The position numbers were made by a program, and so were the translations under genes. From NCBI GenBank assembly GCA_041649335.1, contig JBAZNF010000004.1:1-58786 (forward strand): a DNA stretch of 58,786 nt. The letters are read 5' to 3'. The stretch is from JBAYGJ01 sp041649335. GTDB taxonomy: Bacteria; Patescibacteriota; Patescibacteriia; UBA10025; JAHIVO01. The notes under the pieces were generated by a model that saw only the letters and a list, made by a program, of their open reading frames with translations, was not told where the DNA came from and made no database searches. Below, one piece after another: positions 32,635-40,229 of the stretch; within the stretch, counting starts at the first letter, position 1; each line of letters starts with the position of its first letter.

Positions 32635-33075
32635 TTACTGGGTAATCGGCTGGGCCGGCTCCTCCGTCCGGCGCAATGCCATTGAAGCGAAAATGACGGC
32701 CAACAGATACAGGAAAAAACCGTATACACAGGACGGCAAGCCATTGGATGCATCCGGTTGGATAAACAGCTCGTAGATGGCCAGAAAACCGGCGAATAAG
32801 CTGCCGAAGATACTGATGCCAAGGATCCATTTCATGACGCCGCGGGAGTCCTGTTTCATCAATGCCACAATGGCCAAAACGCTCACAAGTAAGTACATAA
32901 AAAAACCATACACGCATTGGGGCAATCCAAAAATTTCCAGTGGATTTGGACCGCAACTAATGATCGCCTGGCTGCAGCCCGGACCCCATATATTGTAATA
33001 GGACAGATAACCGGAAAAAATAATCCCTCCAATGGCGATGACTAGGATGCTAACAAGGGCTGTCCTCATTTTCAT
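32635..33075 (-). CDS. VKOR-like four-helix membrane protein with duplicated Cys motif
   Basis: The 146-residue protein has four hydrophobic helices and two copies of the same unit. One includes GLPQCVYGFFMYLLVSVLAIVAL (about 49-71) and the other GLPSCVYGFFLYLLAVIFASMAL (about 112-134), each at the start of a helix and containing one cysteine. The first is preceded by CSQAIISCG. The FGLPxxxYGFFxYLL pattern recalls vitamin K epoxide reductase/DsbB-like proteins, which oxidise periplasmic thiols, but the canonical CxxC is absent. It follows a secreted metalloprotease gene. The assignment is tentative. Confidence 0.5.
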   Translation of the reverse strand: MKMRTALVSILVIAIGGIIFSGYLSYYNIWGPGCSQAIISCGPNPLEIFGLPQCVYGFFMYLLVSVLAIVALMKQDSRGVMKWILGISIFGSLFAGFLAIYELFIQPDASNGLPSCVYGFFLYLLAVIFASMALRRTEEPAQPITQ

Positions 33076-33098
33076 AGGTAACGTAAATAAATGGTTAA

Positions 33099-33875
33099 TT
33101 ACTTGGAATTATACAATGCCGAACGGATTTCTTCAATACGCTGTATTTCTTCCGGACAAAATGACACCGGCGTAAAGGAAGCGAACCGCGGGTCAAGTTC
33201 GCCTGCCACCTCGACGGTCTCGGCCATCAGGCATGTCTGATCCGTGCCATGCGGCAAGCCGAGTTGATGACCAAATTCATGCAGTATTGTCGATATCAGG
33301 TACGTTTCTAACGCATCCGATAAACTCCCTACGTCATTCTGCAAGGTTTTAAAAAATACCACGACCCCGTCCTCGTTCACCGTCAAGCCGACATTGGACG
33401 GCTGTTCACTGTAGGAATTCAGGCAGTATACATTCAGGACGGCAGTCTGCCCGGCCGTATGTCGTTCGTGATACTTACTGGCAATAGCCCGGATACCCGG
33501 GCGGTCATAGCTGTCCAGTGTCAGAGCAAAAACTGATCCATCGACGATTCTGACCTGGCCGGATTTTTTCACGACCCGCTCCACCTCTAGCTGTATCTGC
33601 TCGGTCACCGCGGGTGAAATGGAACATTCGTCAAACCGATTTATGACGATATCCATCTCCGGATAACGGGCCGACATAAGATAATCCGCCGCTCCGTCAC
33701 CGTCCCAATGCAGGCCATACATGGAGCGTAATAGCGGATACCGGCTCAGTTTGGCGCGGTAATCCCGGTTGAACCAGTTGTCCTGTTCGGGCGCATTGGC
33801 AAAATAGCGGATGGAAAACGAACCGAAAATCACGACGATCAGGAATATCAGTACTCCGATAACCGCCTTCTTCAT
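33099..33875 (-). CDS. Membrane-anchored metzincin-like zinc protease
   Basis: The 258-residue protein has an N-terminal signal anchor (about 4-26) and a zinc-protease domain. The extended zinc site HEFGHQLGLPH (about 206-216) matches the HExxHxxGxxH metzincin pattern and is followed by TCLMAE, a Met-turn-like sequence, as in archaemetzincins. The short four-cysteine site of archaemetzincins is not complete, so the exact subfamily is uncertain. The protein is probably extracytoplasmic. It overlaps the preceding small gene by four bases. Confidence 0.75.
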   Translation of the reverse strand: MKKAVIGVLIFLIVVIFGSFSIRYFANAPEQDNWFNRDYRAKLSRYPLLRSMYGLHWDGDGAADYLMSARYPEMDIVINRFDECSISPAVTEQIQLEVERVVKKSGQVRIVDGSVFALTLDSYDRPGIRAIASKYHERHTAGQTAVLNVYCLNSYSEQPSNVGLTVNEDGVVVFFKTLQNDVGSLSDALETYLISTILHEFGHQLGLPHGTDQTCLMAETVEVAGELDPRFASFTPVSFCPEEIQRIEEIRSALYNSK

Positions 33876-34195
33876 AAGCTAAAACTGTCACCGGCCTCCA
33901 TCTCCTGCCAGCCGTTTTCCGCCCACCGGAACGCTTTGAACGTGTGCGTCTGTTCTGTTTCGGAATACACGTATTGCACCGTAGCCTGGCTGCCCATGCG
34001 TTTCGAGCCGATCGCGCGCTTATCCAGCACCAAAGGTTTAGTGGTACGCTCAAGTTTCATCTTGCCCAATGGACCTTGAAAAATAATGAATTCAACCGAA
34101 CCCGGCCCGGGATCCAAGTCCTGGGTCGCGTTTTCGATTACCTCAAAACCGTCTTTTACTTTCCCAATAATGTCCTGCCAGCGTTCATCGTTCAT
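33872..34195 (-). CDS. Small soluble protein of unknown function
   Basis: The 107-residue product has no signal peptide or membrane helix. It begins with a short helix (DERWQDIIGKVKDGFEVIE) and continues as a beta-rich region with VEFIIFQGPLGKMKLERTTKP and QATVQYVYSETEQ, ending EMEAGDSFSL. I do not recognise it. It overlaps the metzincin-like gene by four bases (ATGA junction), so the two are translated together and may act together. Confidence 0.6.
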   Translation of the reverse strand: MNDERWQDIIGKVKDGFEVIENATQDLDPGPGSVEFIIFQGPLGKMKLERTTKPLVLDKRAIGSKRMGSQATVQYVYSETEQTHTFKAFRWAENGWQEMEAGDSFSL

Positions 34196-34260
34196 AGTGC
34201 TTAATTACTTGATCGTGATACGGTCATCATACGGTAAAATTTCGCTCGCGTCAAAAACTC

Positions 34261-34686
34261 TCAGGCGTCATGCTGGCGGATGAACGCGTCAGCCTTTTCC
34301 AATACCATCCGCGCATTGGGGAACATGCGCAGCCGTCGTGTCTGTGCCAACGTTGCCCAGCGCCACGTAATATGCTCATCAGACAAACGGATATGATAGG
34401 CATGCACCCTGGCCAAAAAGTAATGGACGGTTTTGCTGACCCGGCCCCATTTCGACGAGGTAAAAATCCAGTGCCCGCGCTCTTCAAACTGCGGGTGGAA
34501 ATGCAGGCCAACCAACCCGACCTCTTCCCGGATTTCCCGGTGCGCTGCCTGTCTGACCGTCTCTCCTTTTTCTAGATGTCCCCGGGCGAATTCCCAATAC
34601 CCACCAGGGTATTTCAGCAACAGAAAAAAATCCTGGCCGTGATGGCGCCGGTATATCACCGCCCCTGCCGACCGTTCGTACCGCAT
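34261..34686 (-). CDS. Nudix hydrolase, Ap4A-hydrolase-like
   Basis: The 141-residue protein has a complete Nudix box, G(x5)E(x7)REUxEE, in GHLEKGETVRQAAHREIREEVGL (about 37-59, written here only to show the pattern G-E-REIREE). The N-terminus RSAGAVIYRRH and the later ARVHAYHIRLSDEH fit bacterial diadenosine-tetraphosphate hydrolases or related house-cleaning enzymes. It begins one base after the stop of the MBL-fold gene on the same strand. The substrate cannot be decided from sequence alone. Confidence 0.85.
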   Translation of the reverse strand: MRYERSAGAVIYRRHHGQDFFLLLKYPGGYWEFARGHLEKGETVRQAAHREIREEVGLVGLHFHPQFEERGHWIFTSSKWGRVSKTVHYFLARVHAYHIRLSDEHITWRWATLAQTRRLRMFPNARMVLEKADAFIRQHDA

Positions 34687-34687
34687 A

Positions 34688-35257
34688 TTATTTTTCTACG
34701 CTCACTACCTGGCCGTGGCCCGGGATAACCACGTCTGCCAGCTTTAACACTTTTTTCCTGCTTTCAACTAATTGCTCCTGGTCCTGTGCATATTCATCGG
34801 GATAATTGACGTCCAATGACTGTTCCTGCCCGTCCGGCCACCAGAACACGTCGCCCGCTACCACGACCATCCCCTGTTCGGTCGGCACGGCCAACGAACA
34901 GTGCTCCGGAGTATGCCCCGGCGTATGCATGATAGCCAGCTCCGTACCCGGGATAAACCCGTCATGCTGTTCAATGACATCCCCCTTATAGCTTTCTTTG
35001 TAATCCAACAGTGTCGCATGCGGAAACCAAGCCGCTCCGTACGCGTGATCAGGATGGTAATGGGTAATCAATACGAACTGGACATCTTCAGGTTTTAATC
35101 CCTCCTTTTGCAAACCGGCAGCCAGCGCCTCCCGGTTGACTCCTGGGTCGATGACAACTTTTACATCCTTATCAACCACTAAAACCGACGTGCTGCTTGC
35201 ATGTTCTACAACGTCAGTTTTTACGTAGCCTTGGACTAACAGTTTAATTATGGCCAT
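34688..35257 (-). CDS. Metallo-beta-lactamase-fold hydrolase
   Basis: The 189-residue protein has the metal-binding set THYHPDHAYG (HxHxDH, about 61-70), HTPGHTPEHC (about 110-119), AGDVFWW and the last His in PGHGQVV. It resembles MBLAC1-like single-domain hydrolases. ATG 35257 was chosen because the upstream ATG at 35314 would add a hydrophobic leader and overlap the Nudix gene by 71 bases, whereas 35257 gives a 14-base overlap. It lies between two Nudix genes. The substrate is unknown, with a hydrolysed ester or thioester likely. Confidence 0.85.
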   Translation of the reverse strand: MAIIKLLVQGYVKTDVVEHASSTSVLVVDKDVKVVIDPGVNREALAAGLQKEGLKPEDVQFVLITHYHPDHAYGAAWFPHATLLDYKESYKGDVIEQHDGFIPGTELAIMHTPGHTPEHCSLAVPTEQGMVVVAGDVFWWPDGQEQSLDVNYPDEYAQDQEQLVESRKKVLKLADVVIPGHGQVVSVEK

Positions 35258-35804
35258 AGTGAGGATATTTAATACGGAATAGCATATAACTAGCCAATGA
35301 ATACCCGTCATCAATCCTCCCCTGTTTTATCATACTATCCAAGCGCTTCAGAGGCAAGAACTCATATTCAATGATTTCTGCCGGTTCCGGATGCGACTGG
35401 CCCGGCGTTAAACCGGTGGCCATATACACGTAAAAAACCGTTCCGCTCCTCGCCGGATTGGCAAAATACTTTCCAATGAATCGCCAATGCTTCGCCCGAA
35501 ATCCTGTTTCCTCCTTCATTTCGCGCTGTGCCGCGTGCAATGGTGTTTCTGAGCGTTCAACTGATCCGCCGATTGCGCCAAAAATAACCTTACCCACCGC
35601 GTGACGGTACTCTTTCGTTATAAGCATCCGGCCACGCTGATCAAACGCCAATACGTGGACGGCGCGTCCATGGGGATTATTGACAAAATATTTGGTCAAC
35701 GCGCCATTCGGCAACCGTACCGTATCCTCATGTAGCGCAAAATATTTGTTGCGGAACAGCATCCGCGTACGCACTTTTTTCCATTTTTTCAGCATGGTAT
35801 TCAT
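35244..35804 (-). CDS. Nudix hydrolase, ADP-ribose pyrophosphatase-like
   Basis: The 186-residue protein has a Nudix box ending REMKEETGF (about 97-105), preceded by the typical FGAIGGSVERSETPLHAA. The N-terminal beta region (FALHEDTVRLPNG, VLAFDQRGRMLITKEYRHAVG) matches ADP-ribose pyrophosphatases, which clear ADP-ribose and nucleotide sugars. ATG 35804 starts one base after the EamA gene stop, and a start at 35825 would overlap it. The gene is part of a long minus-strand run. Confidence 0.85.
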   Translation of the reverse strand: MNTMLKKWKKVRTRMLFRNKYFALHEDTVRLPNGALTKYFVNNPHGRAVHVLAFDQRGRMLITKEYRHAVGKVIFGAIGGSVERSETPLHAAQREMKEETGFRAKHWRFIGKYFANPARSGTVFYVYMATGLTPGQSHPEPAEIIEYEFLPLKRLDSMIKQGRIDDGYSLASYMLFRIKYPHYGHN

Positions 35805-35805
35805 G

Positions 35806-36699
35806 TCAGCGGCTGATAATGGCAATGCCGATAATGATCAAAGCGATTGAAACGGCCTTTTGGAAAATTACCCTGCGGGAGATGACTTCAGTATACAGGC
35901 GGGGCCACGTTTTTGTCACAATGAAGCCCCAGAGGAAAATAAACACGAACTGGATGTTGACCACTGTTTCCACCAGCGTCACGTACCAGACTGATGCGGC
36001 AATGATAAACAAAAACGCGCCTGATTCGCCAAAGAACTCACTCAAAAAACTCCAACCGATCAGCCGCTTCCTCGGTATTGCGAGCAAGATGCCTTTCATA
36101 TGGTGATATGCGAACGGCAGAAACAGCAACCCCACGAGACCAGTGGCCATCCGCTGGTAAGCGAAAACGTCATAGGGAGTATACGAATTCAGCAGGCCCT
36201 TCATGAGGACATAGGCCAGCGCATAACCCAACGAACTGAGCACCATGATCCCCAGCGCCCGGCTGGACAGCACGGATCTGAAACTGCCGTGTGCGGTGAT
36301 GCCAATAGTCCCGATTATCAACAGAGCAATAGCGATATAGGTGACAAATGAAAAGACTTCGTCCAAGAACAGCGCTCCGAAAACCGCTAAAAACAAAACC
36401 ACCAGCGAATATAACGGGACAACCCGCGACGGCTCTTCTTTTTGCATGGCCCAAAAATAACAGAAGGTGCCGAACGAATATAAGACACCGATACCAAAAA
36501 AACGGATGAGGTCAGTACCAGCAGGCTGATGGGTCGCAAACGGAAGCACCGTCAGACCGGTGAGCACCGATAATATCACGAAAATATACCACAGACCCAG
36601 CGGGCTTCTGACTATTTTACTGACCGAGACCTTGTCGATGGCATTTCCGACTGACCAGACCAGTCCCGCCGTCAGCGATAAGATGAGTCCGGGGTTCAT
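35806..36699 (-). CDS. EamA/DMT-family transporter
   Basis: The 297-residue protein has ten hydrophobic segments and the internal two-fold repeat of drug/metabolite transporters. Visible features are SLTAGLVWSVGNAIDKVS at the N-terminus, FCYFWAMQKEEPSRVVPLYSLVVLF at the end of the first half, and FGESGAFLFIIAASVWYVTLVETVVNIQFVF in the second half, where the conserved acidic residue lies between helices. DMT proteins export metabolites or take up precursors; the substrate is unknown. Its ATG overlaps the rarA stop by four bases. Confidence 0.87.
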   Translation of the reverse strand: MNPGLILSLTAGLVWSVGNAIDKVSVSKIVRSPLGLWYIFVILSVLTGLTVLPFATHQPAGTDLIRFFGIGVLYSFGTFCYFWAMQKEEPSRVVPLYSLVVLFLAVFGALFLDEVFSFVTYIAIALLIIGTIGITAHGSFRSVLSSRALGIMVLSSLGYALAYVLMKGLLNSYTPYDVFAYQRMATGLVGLLFLPFAYHHMKGILLAIPRKRLIGWSFLSEFFGESGAFLFIIAASVWYVTLVETVVNIQFVFIFLWGFIVTKTWPRLYTEVISRRVIFQKAVSIALIIIGIAIISR

Positions 36700-37991
36700 G
36701 ATTTTTCCTTCGGTTTGTAATATCTTTTACCTACCAGCTTTTTCGGCAAATATTCCTGTTCCCCCTCTTCCGCAGAATAATCGTGCGAATATTTATACCC
36801 TTCGCCGTATTTGAAATCCTTCATTAAATCAGTCACGGCATTTCGTAAATGCAAGGGTACCGGTTCGTTCATTGTCTGCTTAACGTCTTTCTTCGCCGCC
36901 AGCAAACCCTTATATGCTGAATTATTCTTTTGCGCTGAGGCCAAGTATACCACGCCATGCGCCAGGTTTATCTGGCATTCCGGATAGCCGATTAATCGTA
37001 CGGCATTGAAAACATCAAGGGCGATCCGCAAAGCACCCGGATCAGCCATGCCGATATCCTCGCTAGCGAACACCACCATCCGCCGGGCGATGAACTCCGG
37101 GTCCTCACCCGCCTCGGCCATCCTGTTCAGCCAATACAGTGCTCCATCAGGATCTGACCCTCGCATGGACTTGATGAACGCGGAAATGACGTTATAATGC
37201 TCCTCCCCTTTCTTGTCATACTGCAGGGCCCGGTGCTGAAGTGCATCCTCCATGGTTTTCAGGTCCAGATGCTTAAAACCATCCTTAGCCCGCTTAGTCA
37301 CCTTGACCGCCACTTCCAGTGCATTCAGGGCCGTCCTAGCATCCCCATTAGACGCTTCCAGGAGCAAATCCAGGGCTTTAGGAGCGATTTTGACCTTATC
37401 CTGGCCCAATCCATGCTCCTTGTCCTGGAGGGCTTTTTTAACGATTTTAGACAGTTCCGGCACCCCGTGGCGTTGCATGACGAATACCCTAGATCGGGAC
37501 AATAAAGCTGCTATCACCTCAAATGAGGGATTCTCCGTCGTCGCGCCGATCAGCGTTATCGTTCCGTTTTCTACAAATGGTAAAAACGCATCTTGCTGTG
37601 CCTTGTTCCAACGGTGTATTTCATCCACAAACAATATTGTCCTCTTACCATGCAGTTTCCGGCGCTCAACTGCTTCGCGGACGATCCGCCGTAAATCATC
37701 AAGTCCCGAAGTGACTGCACTAATATTTATGAAATAAGATTGTGTTACATTAGCGATAATGCGGGCCAATGTCGTTTTGCCGGAACCCGGCGGTCCCCAA
37801 AAGATGATGGAAAAAATTTCGTCATTCTCTATCGCCCGGCGCAATAATTTCCCCTCACCAATAATATCTTCCTGACCGACAAAGTCCTCCAGTTTTTCCG
37901 GCCGCAGCCGGTCAGCGAGCGGCGCTTGGAAGCGCAGGTCGCCCTCCAGGCGGGAATCAAATAAGTCTTTTTTATCGTTAAATTTTTTCAT
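36696..37991 (-). CDS. rarA: Replication-associated recombination AAA ATPase RarA/MgsA
   Basis: The 431-residue protein acts at stalled forks and is related to clamp-loader subunits. It has PLADRLRPEKLEDFVGQEDI (about 25-44), Walker A WGPPGSGKTTLARI (about 70-83), Walker B TILFVDEIHRWNKAQQDAF (about 117-135), sensor 1 GATTENPSF and the C-terminal tetramerisation region with MRGSDPDGALYWLNRMAEAGEDP and ASEDIGMADP. Length is normal. It overlaps EamA and the CYTH gene by four bases on each side, so it belongs to one long transcript. Confidence 0.95.
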   Translation of the reverse strand: MKKFNDKKDLFDSRLEGDLRFQAPLADRLRPEKLEDFVGQEDIIGEGKLLRRAIENDEIFSIIFWGPPGSGKTTLARIIANVTQSYFINISAVTSGLDDLRRIVREAVERRKLHGKRTILFVDEIHRWNKAQQDAFLPFVENGTITLIGATTENPSFEVIAALLSRSRVFVMQRHGVPELSKIVKKALQDKEHGLGQDKVKIAPKALDLLLEASNGDARTALNALEVAVKVTKRAKDGFKHLDLKTMEDALQHRALQYDKKGEEHYNVISAFIKSMRGSDPDGALYWLNRMAEAGEDPEFIARRMVVFASEDIGMADPGALRIALDVFNAVRLIGYPECQINLAHGVVYLASAQKNNSAYKGLLAAKKDVKQTMNEPVPLHLRNAVTDLMKDFKYGEGYKYSHDYSAEEGEQEYLPKKLVGKRYYKPKEKS

Positions 37992-38578
37992 ATAAACGGA
38001 TTCTTTTCCCCGAATACGATCCGCGAAGTATGATTATTAATTTCATCTAATGAAACACCGTATTTCTCCTTATACAATCTCCCGACGGCGCAAAACTTGG
38101 CATCCCGCCAACTAAAACCGATTTTTTCCGAAACAGCCCTGACGACCATCTCTGATTTCCCCTCCACTTCCACGAAAGGCTCTAGAAACGGCCACTCGTC
38201 AATAGTCACTTCCGTATCATCAAGAACCCATAACTCGCGCTTTGATTCCTGATACGCCTTTGACCGACAACCTATAGCCTCCAATAACTTTATAGTTTCA
38301 GAATAATCACCAACCACTACGCACGTCTCTTGCTGGTCGGAGATTTTTTCCCCGTCAATAACCTTCAAACTCATCGTTACCTTGTCACCTTCATCACGTA
38401 CGCGCAGCCAGGCTCCATCGATCTCGTGGCCTTTCGGTAAAAAGAAAACCATTCGCCGTTGCATGAATTCTGGTCGCGCCAGTTTTGCGCCTGCCTTTTC
38501 CAGCCTGGCACGCATCTCATCTTTTTTAACTGGGATAAATGTAGCTTCGTATTCTATGTTCATCTCTTTTTTTGCCAT
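37988..38578 (-). CDS. CYTH-domain protein
   Basis: The 196-residue protein has the CYTH N-terminal strand EYEATFIPVKKDEMRARL (an ExExx start at about 8-12) and further acidic and basic strands WLRVRDEGDKVTMSLKV, KRELWVLDDTEVTIDEWPFLEPFVEVEG. These would line the tunnel that binds triphosphates and metal. Family members include adenylate cyclase CyaB and thiamine triphosphatase; the activity here is not known. It overlaps the CofE-like gene by 19 bases and rarA by 4. Confidence 0.87.
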   Translation of the reverse strand: MAKKEMNIEYEATFIPVKKDEMRARLEKAGAKLARPEFMQRRMVFFLPKGHEIDGAWLRVRDEGDKVTMSLKVIDGEKISDQQETCVVVGDYSETIKLLEAIGCRSKAYQESKRELWVLDDTEVTIDEWPFLEPFVEVEGKSEMVVRAVSEKIGFSWRDAKFCAVGRLYKEKYGVSLDEINNHTSRIVFGEKNPFI

Positions 38579-39309
38579 TTAACGGCTTTTAATAATGGGC
38601 CGTACAAGTCCTCTTCCCAGCTGATTTTCCAATCAGAAAATTTCGAACGGGGCTTGTACTTTCTGTTGATGAATCGTACATACGGAACATTGGAAATGAC
38701 TGCCGCCGGTGTTTTCTCGGTACCTTCCCCCATTTCCAATACGGCTGCCGTCGCCAATGCGTCAGGAATATCAACTGATGAGACTTTGAATTTTCGACCG
38801 AATAAATCCCTCGTACCCCGGTAATCATTGATGGGTTTGAACCCGGCATAGGACAATGCAATTCCAAGTACTCCGCGCCGCAGGGGCACGGTATGGCTAT
38901 CGACGATAATGACGCCAAGCTTTTTAACTTTAAATTTTTTTACCAGCATCCGCCGAATTTTCCACGCTTCCTGCTCCGGTTTCTTCGGCCAGAGGATATA
39001 ATACTCCCCGGCATTGGACTCATCGATACCAGCGGTCGGGATTAACGTGTTGTATTTCATAGTCAGAACCGCAAACCGGTTCGGCGTATAGCGGCGCGGC
39101 AGGTATTTTTCCGCCTCTTTCGCGATTAACTCGTCCTTATGCTCGATTTTAGCCCGGGCAACGCACCGCCCCTGTTGCAGGCTGACCACCTTGGACGCCA
39201 CAGCCACCACGCTGCCTTCGGGCAGTTTTTTAATACGTAACAATAATTCTCCAAATACGTCGTCTTTGGGGGGTAAAAACAGGCGGGTTTTAACAGTCTG
39301 GACTCTCAT
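38560..39309 (-). CDS. CofE-like (F420-0:gamma-glutamyl ligase family) protein
   Basis: The 249-residue protein matches the CofE fold: an N-terminal VQTVKTRLFLPPKDDV, GSVVAVASKVVSLQQGR (about 34-50), VIIVDSHTVPLRRGVLGIALSYAGF (about 134-158) and DYRGTRDLFGR followed by DIPDALATAAVLEMGEGTEKTP, the GTP- and metal-binding parts. CofE adds glutamate to F420, but no other F420 gene lies in the window, and the fold is also found in proteins of unknown role. It heads the minus-strand run. It probably uses a different acceptor, which is inference. Confidence 0.8.
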   Translation of the reverse strand: MRVQTVKTRLFLPPKDDVFGELLLRIKKLPEGSVVAVASKVVSLQQGRCVARAKIEHKDELIAKEAEKYLPRRYTPNRFAVLTMKYNTLIPTAGIDESNAGEYYILWPKKPEQEAWKIRRMLVKKFKVKKLGVIIVDSHTVPLRRGVLGIALSYAGFKPINDYRGTRDLFGRKFKVSSVDIPDALATAAVLEMGEGTEKTPAAVISNVPYVRFINRKYKPRSKFSDWKISWEEDLYGPLLKAVKWQKKR

Positions 39310-39356
39310 AAGATTATGGTAATTGTAGCATTTTTACGGCCCCAGGATAAGCACCC

Positions 39357-39385
39357 TTGACACTAGGCACGTATCATGGTACTAT
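39357..39385 (+). promoter_or_regulatory. Promoter of the tRNA-Pro transcript
   Basis: TTGACA (39357-39362) and TACTAT (39380-39385) are spaced by 17 bases. Transcription would start near 39392, giving about 120 bases before the tRNA. Confidence 0.75.
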
Positions 39386-39398
39386 CCCCGGTCACCCA

Positions 39399-39480
39399 AC
39401 AGAAACCCTTTATATACCGTATATTCTGTGATAGAATAAGTACAACCAGCAAATGTAATCTACCTGGATATGGTTTCTGT
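39399..39480 (+). ncRNA. Candidate folded RNA upstream of tRNA-Pro
   Basis: ACAGAAACC (39399-39407) and GGTTTCTGT (39472-39480) form a perfect nine-base-pair closing helix. Inside it are a TATTCT/AGAATA hairpin (39422-39438) and a CCAG/CTGG hairpin (39446-39466), giving a three-way-junction shape. A GGGGCG/CGCCCC hairpin follows at once (39483-39496). The unit starts a few bases after the predicted transcription start. I know no family for it. Confidence 0.35.
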
Positions 39481-39513
39481 CGGGGGCGCCCGCCCCACAT
39501 TCACAATTAACAC

Positions 39514-39587
39514 CGGGGTGTAGCGCAGTTGGCTAGCGCGCGTCGTTCGGGACGACGAGGCCGTGGGTTCGAGTCCCACCACCCCGA
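39514..39587 (+). tRNA. tRNA-Pro (anticodon CGG)
   Basis: All four stems fold: acceptor CGGGGTG/CACCCCG with discriminator A, D arm GCGC/GCGC, anticodon stem CGTCG/CGACG with loop TTCGGGA (anticodon at 39548-39550), and T arm GTGGG/CCCAC with TTCGAGT. C1-G72 and A73 are typical of tRNA-Pro. CCA is not encoded. It reads codon CCG. Confidence 0.96.
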
Positions 39588-39882
39588 TATATTCATTCAA
39601 TTCCGGGTTTACCGCCCCACAATTATCATCAAATGAAGGCGGCATCCCGCCTTCATGGCGGGACAAGTCCCGGATCCCCGACAGAGATCGGGTCAAGTTG
39701 GCGAAGAGAACAATGCCTTGTTCAAACAATATATTGTTCTCGCCGTCAATTGTTTACTGCAAACCTTTAACAGTGCTGGAGATTCAATGCTCATTACACA
39801 GCACATCCATGGTCCTCCGATGATACCTCATATACGGTAATCCACAACAAGAACACAAAGAATTCATTGGAGGAATTTACAC
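39588..39882 (+). other. Intergenic region with hairpins between tRNA-Pro and a small gene
   Basis: No gene is seen here. ATGAAGGCGG (39633-39642) and CCGCCTTCAT (39647-39656) form a perfect ten-base-pair hairpin of REP-like type. GAGAACAAT (39706-39714) pairs with ATTGTTCTC (39733-39741). No clear promoter was found, so the small gene at 39883 may be read from the tRNA promoter. Confidence 0.4.
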
Positions 39883-40110
39883 ATGCAGAAGCGCATCAAT
39901 GTCCGCGTAGCGGACCTTTTCCAGCCCGGCACAAGTCGCGCCCCTCAGAATACGAAGATCGAATTCACTCCTGATGGGACCGATCAACCGGTGACGGGGG
40001 TCGTCAAAAAACGTAATGGCGATACCGCCCGTGTCGAATTCAACGACCATGACCACGGGCCTGTCCGTATGGACCTCCCCCTGACCATGACGGTCACCAA
40101 GCTGGGCTGA
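39883..40110 (+). CDS. Small beta-rich protein of unknown function
   Basis: The 75-residue product has a strong ribosome site (TGGAGGAA) eight bases before the ATG and a terminator after the stop, so expression is well supported. The sequence is basic at the start (MQKRINVRVADLF) and continues as predicted strands (TKIEFTPDGTDQPVTGVVKKR, DTARVEFNDHDHGPVRMDLP). It has no signal peptide or cysteine. The short strand pattern and KKRNGDTARVEF turn look like a small barrel, but no family is recognised. Confidence 0.65.
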   Translation: MQKRINVRVADLFQPGTSRAPQNTKIEFTPDGTDQPVTGVVKKRNGDTARVEFNDHDHGPVRMDLPLTMTVTKLG

Positions 40111-40137
40111 CCGCGCTCAAGCATCTCTTGAACATCT

Positions 40138-40170
40138 GCCGTCCGGCGAACCTTCCGGACGGCCTTTTTT
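40138..40170 (+). terminator. Terminator of the 75-residue gene
   Basis: GCCGTCCGG (40138-40146) pairs with CCGGACGGC (40155-40163), followed by six T residues. Confidence 0.9.
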
Positions 40171-40173
40171 ATT

Positions 40174-40206
40174 AAAAAACCGGAGACACTACGTGTCACC
40201 GGTTTT
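40174..40206 (-). terminator. Terminator of purB
   Basis: On the minus strand ACCGGTGACAC pairs with GTGTCTCCGGT across a short loop (one mismatch) and is followed by a T run. It is back to back with the plus-strand terminator at 40138. Confidence 0.8.
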
Positions 40207-40229
40207 GGTGTCGATACAAAGGTGCATAC

